NCBI GenBank assembly: GCA_965220855.1 | Contig: CBDCQY010000001.1 | Coordinates: 1,488,001 to 1,552,000, forward strand | Length of the DNA: 64,000 bases | From: Bin95 sp965220855 | Lineage (GTDB): Bacteria > Pseudomonadota > Alphaproteobacteria > Bin95 | Direction of reading: 5' to 3' | Made by a program: the position numbers and the translations under genes | Part shown: positions 27,389 to 35,405 of the stretch, piece by piece | Numbering within the stretch: the stretch's first letter is position 1 | How the letters are laid out: every line of letters starts with the position of its first letter | The notes under the pieces: generated by a model | What the model saw: only the letters and a program-made list of their open reading frames with translations | Database searches by the model: none | Told to the model about the DNA's origin: nothing

Positions 27389-28330
27389 ATGTACGCCTAT
27401 ATCGCCCGCCGGCTGCTGGCGACCCTGCCCGTCATGGCGGTGGTCGGCGTCGCCGTCTTTCTGCTGCTGCATCTGACGCCCGGCGACCCCGCCGTGGTGA
27501 TCGCCGGCGACTATGCCCGGCCGGAGGATATCGAGAAGATCCGCGAGCGCCTCGGGCTGAACGAGCCGCTCTATGTGCAGTTCTTCAACTGGGTCGGCGC
27601 GGTGCTGTCGGGCGATCTGGGCGTGTCGATCTTCTCCAACCTGCCGGTCGCCAAGCTGATCGGCCAGCGGCTGGAGCCGACGCTGGCGCTGGCGCTCGCC
27701 ACCATCGTGTTCGCCATCCTGGTCGCGGTGCCGATGGGCGTGATCGCCGCCTGGAAGGCCGGCTCGCTCACCGACCGGCTCATCATGGTGTTCGCCGTGC
27801 TCGGCTTCTCGGTGCCGGTGTTCGTCATCGGCTATGCGATGATGTGGCTGTTCTCGATCACGCTCGGCTGGTTCCCGGTGCAGGGCTACAAGCCGATTGC
27901 CGAGGGCTTCTGGCCCTTCCTGCGCTCGATTACCCTGCCGACGCTCGCGCTCGGCATCATCTATGTGGCGCTGATCGCGCGCATCACTCGCGCCAGCATG
28001 CTGGAGGTGCTGGCCGAGGACTATATGCGCACCGCCCGCGCCAAGGGCCTCGACAACCGCGCGCTGCTGATGCGCCATGCGCTGCGCAACGCCTCGGTGC
28101 CCATCGTCACCATCATCGGCATCGGCATCGCGCTCTTGATCGGCGGCGTGGTGGTGACCGAGAGCGTCTTCAACATTCCCGGCCTCGGGCGGCTCACCAT
28201 CGACGCCGTGCTGCGGCGCGACTATCCGATCATCCAGGGGGTGATCCTGATCTTCTCCGGGGCCTATGTGGTGGTGAACCTGCTGATCGACCTCTCCTAC
28301 ACCATGCTCGACCCCCGGATCCGCTATTGA
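27389..28330 (+). CDS. Dipeptide-type ABC transporter permease (DppB-like)
   Basis: 313 residues, six predicted membrane helices beginning YIARRLLATLPVMAVVGVAVF. DppB hallmarks: LLHLTPGDPAVVIAG, RERLGLNEPLYVQFFNWV, and the EAA loop EDYMRTARAKGLDNRALLMRHALRN. ATG 27389 gives the normal N-terminus; TTG 27371 is a less likely alternative. There is no evident Shine-Dalgarno, which together with the upstream hairpin predicts lower expression than the binding protein. Its stop overlaps the next ATG. Confidence 0.92.
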   Translation: MYAYIARRLLATLPVMAVVGVAVFLLLHLTPGDPAVVIAGDYARPEDIEKIRERLGLNEPLYVQFFNWVGAVLSGDLGVSIFSNLPVAKLIGQRLEPTLALALATIVFAILVAVPMGVIAAWKAGSLTDRLIMVFAVLGFSVPVFVIGYAMMWLFSITLGWFPVQGYKPIAEGFWPFLRSITLPTLALGIIYVALIARITRASMLEVLAEDYMRTARAKGLDNRALLMRHALRNASVPIVTIIGIGIALLIGGVVVTESVFNIPGLGRLTIDAVLRRDYPIIQGVILIFSGAYVVVNLLIDLSYTMLDPRIRY

Positions 28331-29226
28331 TGGCCGAGGCGCCGGACATCGCCATCGGCGAGGCGCCGGAGGAGGACGCGCCGCGCCTCGGCTACCGGGC
28401 CCGGTTCCGGGACTATGCGCGCCGGCATCCGACGGTGCTGCTCGGCGGCGGGTTTCTGCTGGTCATGGCGTTCGTCGCCATCGCCGCGCCCTGGATCGCG
28501 CCCGACCCGCTGCGGCTCAACCCGGTCAACCGGCTGAAGCCGCCCGACGAGACCTTCTGGTTCGGCGCGGACTTTCTCGGCCGCGACGTCTATGCGCGCA
28601 CCATCCATGGCGGCCAGATCTCGCTCATGGTCGGCCTCGCCGTGGCCGCGGCCAGCACCGCCGTCGGCCTCGCCATCGGCCTGGTCGCCGGCTATCTGCG
28701 CTGGGCGGACGCCATCGTCATGCGCGTCATGGACGGGCTGATGGCGATTCCCGGCGTGCTGCTGGCGATCGCGCTCATCAGCCTGGCCGGGGCCAGCATC
28801 ACCAATGTCATCATCGCCATCACGATCCCGGAGATTCCGCGCGTCGTGCGGCTGGTGCGCGCCGTGGTGCTGACCGTGCGCGAGCAGCCCTATGTCGAGG
28901 CGGCGGTCTCGGTCGGCACCCGGCTGCCGAAGATTCTGCTGAAGCACATCCTGCCCAACACGCTCGCGCCGCTGATCGTGCAGGCGACCTATGTGTGCGC
29001 CTCGGCGGTGGTGATCGAGGCGATCCTCTCCTTCCTCGGCGCCGGCACGCCGCCCGAGGTGCCGAGCTGGGGCAATATCATGGCCGAGGGGCGCACCTAC
29101 TTCCAGATCGCCCCCTGGATGATCTTCTTCCCCGGCCTGTTTCTGGCCGTCACCGTGCTGGCGGTGAACATTCTGGGCGACGGGCTGCGCGACTCGCTCG
29201 ACCCGCGCATCGCCCGGCGGATGTGA
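28330..29226 (+). CDS. Dipeptide-type ABC transporter permease (DppC-like)
   Basis: 298 residues, TGATG overlap with the previous gene. DppC hallmarks: the N-terminal cytoplasmic tail, then GGFLLVMAFVAIAAPWIAPDP, FWFGADFLGRDVYARTIHGG, the EAA loop EAAVSVGTRLPKILLKHILPN and the end block GDGLRDSLDPR. It pairs with the DppB-like protein to form the inner-membrane channel. The first 30 residues are an acidic extension (MAEAPDIAIGEAPEEDA) longer than usual. Confidence 0.92.
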   Translation: MAEAPDIAIGEAPEEDAPRLGYRARFRDYARRHPTVLLGGGFLLVMAFVAIAAPWIAPDPLRLNPVNRLKPPDETFWFGADFLGRDVYARTIHGGQISLMVGLAVAAASTAVGLAIGLVAGYLRWADAIVMRVMDGLMAIPGVLLAIALISLAGASITNVIIAITIPEIPRVVRLVRAVVLTVREQPYVEAAVSVGTRLPKILLKHILPNTLAPLIVQATYVCASAVVIEAILSFLGAGTPPEVPSWGNIMAEGRTYFQIAPWMIFFPGLFLAVTVLAVNILGDGLRDSLDPRIARRM

Positions 29227-29230
29227 GCCG

Positions 29231-30232
29231 ATGACCGCCATCCTCGAAATCGACGCGCTGCAGACGCGCTTCGACACCCGCGACGGCGTGGTGCGGGCGG
29301 TGAACGGCGTGTCGATTACGGTCGAGCGCGGCGAGACGCTCTCCATCGTCGGCGAGTCGGGCTGCGGCAAGAGCGTGACCGCGCTCTCCGTGCTGCGGCT
29401 CCTGCCGACGCCGCCGGCGCGCATCGAGGCCGGGCGCATCCTGTTCGACGGCGAGGACCTGCTGCAGGCGAGCGAGGCGCGGATGCGCGAGATCCGGGGC
29501 AACCAGATCTCGATGATCTTCCAGGAGCCGATGACCTCGCTCAACCCGGTCATGCCGGTGGGGCGCCAGATCGCGGAATCGCTCCAGCTGCATCAGGGCA
29601 TGGGCCGGCGCCCGGCGGCGGACCGGGCGGTCGAGATGCTCGACCTGGTGCAGATTCCCGAGCCGCGCCGCCGGGCCGGCGACTATCCGCACCAGCTCTC
29701 CGGCGGGATGCGCCAGCGGGTGATGATCGCCATGGCGCTCGCCTGCAATCCCGCGATCCTGATCGCCGACGAGCCGACCACGGCGCTCGACGTCACCATC
29801 CAGGCGCAGATTCTCGACCTGATGCTGCAATTGAAGGAGCGCATCGGCGCGGCCATCCTGTTCATCACCCACGATCTGGGCGTGGTGGCGGAGACGGCGC
29901 AGCGCGTGGTGGTGATGTATGCCGGGCGCAAGGTGGAGGAGGCGAGCGCGGCCGAGCTGTTCGCCCGGCCGCTGCATCCCTATACGCGCGGGCTGATGGG
30001 CTCGATCCCGAAGCTCGCCGCGCGCGCGATTTCCGGCAAGCGGCGGCGCCTCGCGGAGATTCCGGGCGTGGTGCCCTCGCTCCGGCGCGAGGCGCCGGGC
30101 TGCGCCTTCGCGCCCCGCTGTCCCTTCGCGCAGGAGCGCTGCCGGGTCGAGACGCCGGCGCTCGAAGGCCGGGGCGGCGGCCGGCTGGTCGCCTGCTGGG
30201 AGTGGGAGCGGGTGGGGGAGCAGGCGCCATGA
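29231..30232 (+). CDS. Dipeptide-type ABC transporter ATPase (DppD-like)
   Basis: 333 residues. Walker A GESGCGKSVT near residue 40, Q-loop IFQEPMTSLNP, signature LSGGMRQRVMIAMAL, Walker B ILIADEPTTALD and H-switch ITHDLGVV. The C-terminal oligopeptide-transporter extension carries the conserved cysteine-rich block CAFAPRCPFAQERC, which binds an iron-sulfur cluster in some homologues. Cytoplasmic ATPase of the importer. The stop overlaps the next ATG. Confidence 0.93.
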   Translation: MTAILEIDALQTRFDTRDGVVRAVNGVSITVERGETLSIVGESGCGKSVTALSVLRLLPTPPARIEAGRILFDGEDLLQASEARMREIRGNQISMIFQEPMTSLNPVMPVGRQIAESLQLHQGMGRRPAADRAVEMLDLVQIPEPRRRAGDYPHQLSGGMRQRVMIAMALACNPAILIADEPTTALDVTIQAQILDLMLQLKERIGAAILFITHDLGVVAETAQRVVVMYAGRKVEEASAAELFARPLHPYTRGLMGSIPKLAARAISGKRRRLAEIPGVVPSLRREAPGCAFAPRCPFAQERCRVETPALEGRGGGRLVACWEWERVGEQAP

Positions 30233-31239
30233 CCGATGCGACCGGTGCGACCGGTGCGACCGGTGCGTCCGGGGCGGATGCCCCCGTCCTGGAGGTGCGC
30301 GGCCTGCGCAAGCATTTCCCGGTGCATTCCGGCCTTTTGCGCCGCCGCGCGGGCGCGGTGCTGGCCGTCGATGGCGTGAGTTTCGAGATTCGGCGGGGCG
30401 AGACGCTGGGTCTGGTGGGCGAGAGCGGCTCCGGCAAATCCACGGTCGGCAAGACGGTGCTCCGGCTGATCCCGCCGACCGCCGGCGAGATGCGCTTGCA
30501 CGGCGAGGACCTGACCCGCGCCGGCCCCGCGCGGATGCGGGCGCTGCGGCGCCAGATGCAGATGGTGTTCCAGGACCCCTACGCCTCGCTCAATCCCCGC
30601 ATGTCGGCGCGGCGCATCGTGGCCGAGCCGCTGGAGAATTACAGCGCCGCCTCGGGGGCCGAGATCGAGGAGCGGGTGCGCGCGCTGATGGGCCGGGTGG
30701 GCCTCCGCCCGGATCAGCTGGACAAATATCCGCACGAATTCTCCGGCGGCCAGCGCCAGCGGCTCGCCGTCGCGCGGGCGCTGGCGCTGGAGCCGGGGCT
30801 GATCGTGGCCGACGAGCCGGTCTCGGCGCTGGATGTCTCGGTGCAGGCGCAGGTGCTGAACCTGCTCATGGACCTGCAGGACGATCTCGACCTCGCCTAT
30901 CTGTTCATCAGCCACGATCTGGCGGTGGTCGAGCATATCAGCCATCGCGTGGCGGTGATGTATCTCGGCAAGATCGTGGAGCTGACCGACCGCGAGACGC
31001 TGTTCGCCGACCCCCGCCACCCCTATACCCGCGCCCTGCTTTCGGCCGCGCCGACGCCGGAGCCGGGCGCCCGGCGCGAGCGGATGCTGCTCAAGGGCGA
31101 TATCCCGAGCCCGATCGACCCGCCGAGCGGCTGCCGCTTCCGCACCCGCTGCCCGCTGGCCGAGCCGCGCTGCGCGGCCGAGGAGCCGGCGATGCGCGAG
31201 CTGGCGCCCGGCCACGGGGTCGCCTGCCATTTGGCCTGA
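30229..31239 (+). CDS. Dipeptide-type ABC transporter ATPase (DppF-like)
   Basis: 336 residues. Walker A GESGSGKSTVGK, QMVFQDPYASLNPRM, signature FSGGQRQRLAVARAL, Walker B LIVADEPVSALDVS, then the C-terminal CRFRTRCPLAEPRC block. The N-terminus before the ATPase domain is unusual: five tandem 9-base units encode Thr-Asp-Ala, three Thr-Gly-Ala and Ser-Gly-Ala. ATG 30229 overlaps the previous stop. Partner of the DppD-like ATPase. The N-carbamoylase gene follows 27 bases later and is probably in the same operon. Confidence 0.92.
   Translation: MTDATGATGATGASGADAPVLEVRGLRKHFPVHSGLLRRRAGAVLAVDGVSFEIRRGETLGLVGESGSGKSTVGKTVLRLIPPTAGEMRLHGEDLTRAGPARMRALRRQMQMVFQDPYASLNPRMSARRIVAEPLENYSAASGAEIEERVRALMGRVGLRPDQLDKYPHEFSGGQRQRLAVARALALEPGLIVADEPVSALDVSVQAQVLNLLMDLQDDLDLAYLFISHDLAVVEHISHRVAVMYLGKIVELTDRETLFADPRHPYTRALLSAAPTPEPGARRERMLLKGDIPSPIDPPSGCRFRTRCPLAEPRCAAEEPAMRELAPGHGVACHLA
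30232..30276 (+). repeat. 9-base tandem repeat inside the DppF-like gene
   Basis: Five units: ACCGATGCG, three identical ACCGGTGCG, and TCCGGGGCG. All are in frame and code for Thr/Gly/Ala triplets at residues 2-16, a site prone to in-frame length change. Confidence 0.85.
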
Positions 31240-31266
31240 GGCCGGACACGGACAAGGAGAGCGCCC

Positions 31267-32190
31267 ATGCCCCGCCGTCTGATCGTCGCCGCCGCCCAGC
31301 TGGGCCCGATCGCGCGGAGCGAATCGCGCGCCTCGGCCGTCGCGCGCATGATGGCGCTGATGCGCGAGGCGCACGGCCGGGGGGCGCGGCTGGTCGTCTT
31401 TCCCGAACTCGCGCTCACCAGTTTCTTCCCGCGCTGGCATTTCGAGGACGAGGCGGAGCTGGACGCCTTTTTCGAGACCGAGATGCCGAACGCGGCGACG
31501 CGGCCCTTGTTCGATCTCGCGGCCGAACTCGGGACCGGCTTCTATCTCGGCTACGCCGAACTCGTGCGGGAAGCGGACGGCGCGAAGCGGCGCTTCAACA
31601 GCGCGGTGCTGGTGGACGGGCGGGGCCGCATCGTCGGCAAATATCGCAAGGTGCATCTGCCGGGCCACAGCGAGCATGAGCCCTGGCGGCCGTTCCAGCA
31701 CCTCGAGAAGGCCTATTTCGAGCCGGGCGATCTCGGATTCCCGGTGTTCGAGGCGCTCGGCGGGCGGATGGGCCTGTGCATCTGCAACGACCGCCGCTGG
31801 CCGGAGACCTATCGGGTGATGGGGCTGCAGGGGGTGGAGCTGGTGATGCTCGGCTACAACACGCCGACCCACAACCCGCCCGTGCCGGAGCACGACCATC
31901 TGATGTGGTTCCACAACCATCTGTCCATGCAGGCGGGCGCCTATCAGAACGGCAACTGGGTGGTGGGCGTCGCCAAGGCGGGGCGGGAGGAAGGCTGCGA
32001 CCTGATCGGCCAGAGCGCCATCGTCGCGCCCACCGGCGAGATCGTCGCCATGGCCCAGGGGGTGGGCGACGAGCTGGTCATCGCCGAGTGCGACCTCGAC
32101 CGCTGCGACGAGATCCGCCGCCAGATCTTCGACTTCGCCCTCCACCGCCAGCCCCAGCATTACGGCCTGATCGCCGCGCCGAAGGCTTAG
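31267..32190 (+). CDS. N-carbamoyl-D-amino acid hydrolase-like nitrilase-superfamily enzyme
   Basis: 307 residues. The Glu-Lys-Cys triad of the carbon-nitrogen hydrolase superfamily is E47 (FPELALT), K128 (KYRKVHLPG) and C173 (CNDRRWPE). Long blocks are nearly those of Agrobacterium D-carbamoylase: FFPRWHFEDEAELD, RPFQHLEKAYFEPGDLGFP, YNTPTHNPPVPEHDH and the C-terminal HRQPQHYGLIA. Known reaction: N-carbamoyl-D-amino acid to D-amino acid, CO2 and ammonia, the second step of hydantoin breakdown. ACAAGGAGAGCGCCC precedes the ATG. Its place after a dipeptide-class importer suggests that the importer brings in the carbamoyl compound or hydantoin. The hydantoinase-type genes lie about 9 kb downstream. 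Confidence 0.88.
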   Translation: MPRRLIVAAAQLGPIARSESRASAVARMMALMREAHGRGARLVVFPELALTSFFPRWHFEDEAELDAFFETEMPNAATRPLFDLAAELGTGFYLGYAELVREADGAKRRFNSAVLVDGRGRIVGKYRKVHLPGHSEHEPWRPFQHLEKAYFEPGDLGFPVFEALGGRMGLCICNDRRWPETYRVMGLQGVELVMLGYNTPTHNPPVPEHDHLMWFHNHLSMQAGAYQNGNWVVGVAKAGREEGCDLIGQSAIVAPTGEIVAMAQGVGDELVIAECDLDRCDEIRRQIFDFALHRQPQHYGLIAAPKA

Positions 32191-32213
32191 CAGCAAGGCG
32201 TAGCAGCGACGGC

Positions 32214-33047
32214 TCAGCGCTCGAAGGCGAGGAAGCTGCGCAGCTCGATGCTCTCGCGCGGCGGCGCGGCGGGGTCCTGGTCCGGCAGGGCGAAGGCGCC
32301 GTGCGGCGTGTAGCGCGCCCGGCCGTCGTCCAGGCTGTCCCAGCCCTTGATCAGCAGCACTTCGTCGCGCGCCATGCGCGGCGCCCAATACCAGCGATGC
32401 GCCGGCGAGAAGGCCAGCTGATAGATCTCGCCCACCCGGTCGGGAAACACCTGGTCGGTCGCCAGCAGGTCCTCCTTCGCGACGCTGCCGGCGTCCGCCA
32501 GCGCCAGCGGCGAGCGCAGCACCGGCCCCCGGATCGGCCGCCAGACATTGATCTGCACGATGCGCCCGCCGGCCTCCAGCACCCGATCGACGGTCGCCGC
32601 GCCGAGCGCGTCGCGGGCGCGCTTCGGGCCGGAATCGTCGGTGTAATCGACATGCACCCGGCTCGCGGGCGCGCGCGGGCCGTCGGGATTGGCGGCGCCC
32701 TTGCCGTCGTCCGAGCGCCGCGTGCTGTCGAACACGGTGGCGATGTCGGCTCCGGTGAGGCGCTTCAGCAGCGCTTCGGTCTCCGGGACATAGGCGCGTT
32801 GCAGCGCCTCGTCGTCATGCAGGTCCTCGACCGCCGTCGGCGCGCGATGCAGCTCGAAGCCCGCGCCGTCGAGCGAGAGGGCCGCGCCGCGCATGTCGCG
32901 GATCGTCACCGGGCGCCGCTCGGTGCGGAAATGCACGCGCGGCGCGCCGCCGGTCATCGCCGAGCTCTCGAACCAGGGCTTGCCTTCCTGGGGCAGCGTG
33001 AAGGTGAGATCGGCGACGACCTCGTTCGTCGGATGGGCGTCGGGCAT
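32214..33047 (-). CDS. CmcJ/NvfI family oxidoreductase
   Basis: 277 residues. Resembles the family holding CmcJ (cephamycin methoxylation), AsaB and fungal NvfI: an N-terminal beta region (VADLTFTLPQEGKPWFESS), ATVFDSTRRSDD, the conserved VHVDYTDDSGPKRARDAL block with a His-x-Asp pair likely to bind metal, INVWRPIRGPVLRSPLALAD, and the end LLIKGWDS...THGAF-like segment (here YTPHGAFALPD). Members are Fe(II)/2-oxoglutarate-type or related oxidoreductases in secondary metabolism; the natural substrate of the bacterial ones is unknown. It is convergent with the N-carbamoylase (23-base gap) and divergent from the SDR. Confidence 0.75.
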   Translation of the reverse strand: MPDAHPTNEVVADLTFTLPQEGKPWFESSAMTGGAPRVHFRTERRPVTIRDMRGAALSLDGAGFELHRAPTAVEDLHDDEALQRAYVPETEALLKRLTGADIATVFDSTRRSDDGKGAANPDGPRAPASRVHVDYTDDSGPKRARDALGAATVDRVLEAGGRIVQINVWRPIRGPVLRSPLALADAGSVAKEDLLATDQVFPDRVGEIYQLAFSPAHRWYWAPRMARDEVLLIKGWDSLDDGRARYTPHGAFALPDQDPAAPPRESIELRSFLAFER

Positions 33048-33156
33048 CGCGGCTCCTTTACGCCGGGCCGGGAAAGGGCGACAGTGGCGGACAACTGGTG
33101 GACCGAATTCGACCGGGGGTCAAGAGCGCCGGTCGCGACGGAGGGGAGGAGCCCGG

Positions 33157-33888
33157 ATGCGTCTCGAGGGCAAGACGGTGGTGGTGACGGCGGCGGGACA
33201 GGGCATCGGCCGCGCGATCGCGCTCGCGGCCGCGGCGGAAGGCGCGCGCGTCATCGCGACCGACATCGCGCCCGAAAAGCTCGCCGACATGGCCGGGCAG
33301 GGCGTCGAGACGGGCTGCCTGGACGTGACCGACGGCGCGGCCGTCGCCGCGTTCGCGGAGCGGACCGGGCGCGTCGATGCGCTCTGCAACGTCGCCGGCT
33401 TCGTGCATCACGGCGCCATCCTGGAGGCGAGCGAGGCGGAGCTCGACATGGCCCTCGACCTCAATGTGAAGTCCATGTTCCGCACCATCCGCGCCTTTCT
33501 GCCGGAGATGATGGCGGCCGGGCGGGGGTCGATCGTCAACATGGCCTCGGTCGCCTCCAGTCTGAAGGGGGTGCCCTTCCGCGCGGTCTATGGGACCACC
33601 AAGGCGGCGGCGATCGGGCTGACCAAGGCGGTGGCGGCGGACGTCATCGCCTCGGGCGTGCGCTGCAACGCGATCGCGCCCGGCACGGTGCAGTCGCCCT
33701 CGCTGGACGAGCGCATCGCCGCCTTCGACGATCCCGTGGCGGCGCGCCGGGCCTTCATCGCCCGCCAGCCGCTCGGCCGTCTCGGAACGCCGGAGGAAAT
33801 CGCCGCGCTCGCCATCCACCTCGCCAGCGACGAGAGCGCCTACACCACCGGCGCCGTCTTCGTCGCCGACGGCGGCATCACCCTCTGA
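33157..33888 (+). CDS. Short-chain dehydrogenase/reductase
   Basis: 243 residues. Rossmann glycine motif VTAAGQGIGRAIA at residues 9-21, NVAG in place of NNAG, catalytic Ser in NMASVASSLKG and YGTTK (YxxxK), and the C-terminal FVADGG. The short form and the sequence around LSLNVKSMFRTIRAFLPEM-like segment resemble the DHRS6/BDH2 and 2-keto-3-deoxy-sugar-acid dehydrogenase subgroup; the substrate cannot be fixed. GAGGGGAGGAG precedes the ATG. Divergent from the CmcJ-family gene. A near-palindrome with one mismatched pair (33904-33921) follows the stop and may be its terminator. Confidence 0.85.
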   Translation: MRLEGKTVVVTAAGQGIGRAIALAAAAEGARVIATDIAPEKLADMAGQGVETGCLDVTDGAAVAAFAERTGRVDALCNVAGFVHHGAILEASEAELDMALDLNVKSMFRTIRAFLPEMMAAGRGSIVNMASVASSLKGVPFRAVYGTTKAAAIGLTKAVAADVIASGVRCNAIAPGTVQSPSLDERIAAFDDPVAARRAFIARQPLGRLGTPEEIAALAIHLASDESAYTTGAVFVADGGITL

Positions 33889-34023
33889 GCCGGCCCCGTC
33901 GGCAAGACCGCCGGCGGGCTTCCGCACTTGCCTTGCGGCGCGGGGCGATGGATTGTCCGGGGGCATCCGAGCAGGCGGCTCGCCCGCGCCGCCGGATCCG
34001 GTTCCGCAGGGAGTGATCCGGCG

Positions 34024-35361
34024 ATGCGCCTCAGCCGCCGTCTCGTCCGCGCCCATCTGGCCGACCTGTTCCGACTCGCCGCCCCGGTGGTGGTGAGCCG
34101 CGCCGGCGTGCTGGCGATGACGGTGGCCGACACGGTGATCGTCGGCCGGCACTCGGCCGAGGAACTGGGATATCTCTCGCTCGGCACGGCGATCTATCTG
34201 CCCCTGCTGCTGGTCGTCATGGGGCTGCTGACCGGGACCACGGTGGCCGCCGCCCAGGCCGGCGGGCGCGGCCGGCCGGCGGAATGCGGGGCCGTCTGGC
34301 GGCGCGCCCTGCCGGTGGCCCTGGCCGCCGGCGCGGCCGGCCTCGCGCTCGGCTTTTTCGGCCGCGAACTGCTGCTGGCCAGCGGGCAGAGCGAGGACCT
34401 GGCGGCGGGCGCGGGGCGGGTGTTCTTCATCCTGGCGCTCGGCTATCCGGCGGGCTTTCTCTTCTTCGCCTCCGCCTTCTTCCTGGAGGGCATCCGCCGG
34501 CCCCGCCCGGTGGCCTGGGCGATCGTCGCCGCCAATCTGGTCAACATCCCGGCCGACCTCGTGCTGGTGCACGGGGGCTTCGGCCTGCCGGCGCTCGGCG
34601 CGGAAGGCTCGGCCTGGGCCACCAGCGCCATCCGCTGGGCGCTTGCGCTCGCGCTCCTCGCTTATGTCTGGTGGCTTGCCGACCGCCCGCGCTTCGGCAT
34701 CCGCCAGCGCGCCGAGTGGGCCCCGTCGCGCTGGCGGGTGCAGCGCACGGTCGGCTATGCGGCCGCGGTCGCGATCGGCGTCGAGGTCGCCGCCTTCACC
34801 GCGATCCAGCTGTTCGCCGGCTGGCTCGGCGTCATCCCGCTCGCCGCCTATTCGATCGTGCTGAATATCATCGCGGTGGCGTTCATGGTCGCGAACGGCG
34901 TCGGCATCGCCACCAGCGTGCGCATCGGCCACGCTTTCGGGCGCGGCGACAAGCAGCGCTGGATCGCGGCCGGCTGGCTCGGCCTCGCGGCCACGGTCAC
35001 GCTGATGGCGCTCGCCGGCCTCGCCATGGCGCTCTTCGCCCGGCCGCTGGCGGCGATCTACAGTTCGGAGGCGGCGGTGCTGGCGGCGGCCGCCCCGGTG
35101 ATCGCGCTTGCCGGGCTGCTGCCGGTCTCGGACGGCGGGCAGACGCTGATGGTGAACGCGCTGCGCGGCTGCTCGGACGTGTGGATCCCGACCGCCCTGC
35201 AGGCCTGCGCCTTCATCGGCTGCATGATCCCGTTGGCCTACGGGTTCGCCTTCGGCCTCGGATATGGCGTGGCCGGCCTCTATGCGGCGGTCATCCTCGC
35301 CACCATGGTCTCGCTCGCGCTTTTATGCGCCCGCTTCGTCATGCTATCGCGGCGGGCGTGA
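34024..35361 (+). CDS. MATE-family multidrug/Na+ antiporter
   Basis: 445 residues, twelve hydrophobic segments in two halves. MATE features: LFRLAAPVVVSRAGVLAMTVADTVIVG, LSLGTAIYLPLLLVVMGLLTGTTV, and GLLPVSDGGQTLMVNALRGC in the second half. Inner-membrane exporter of cations or drugs driven by Na+ or H+. The ATG at 34024 follows GCAGGGAGTGATCC; the longer frame from 33928 adds a low-complexity hydrophilic leader unlike the family. The fusion protein's TTG starts 44 bases after the stop, so the two may share a transcript. Confidence 0.87.
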   Translation: MRLSRRLVRAHLADLFRLAAPVVVSRAGVLAMTVADTVIVGRHSAEELGYLSLGTAIYLPLLLVVMGLLTGTTVAAAQAGGRGRPAECGAVWRRALPVALAAGAAGLALGFFGRELLLASGQSEDLAAGAGRVFFILALGYPAGFLFFASAFFLEGIRRPRPVAWAIVAANLVNIPADLVLVHGGFGLPALGAEGSAWATSAIRWALALALLAYVWWLADRPRFGIRQRAEWAPSRWRVQRTVGYAAAVAIGVEVAAFTAIQLFAGWLGVIPLAAYSIVLNIIAVAFMVANGVGIATSVRIGHAFGRGDKQRWIAAGWLGLAATVTLMALAGLAMALFARPLAAIYSSEAAVLAAAAPVIALAGLLPVSDGGQTLMVNALRGCSDVWIPTALQACAFIGCMIPLAYGFAFGLGYGVAGLYAAVILATMVSLALLCARFVMLSRRA

Positions 35362-35405
35362 GGCGGCTTTCAAAAACATCGCCGGATCGTCGGAGGGAAA
35401 CGACA

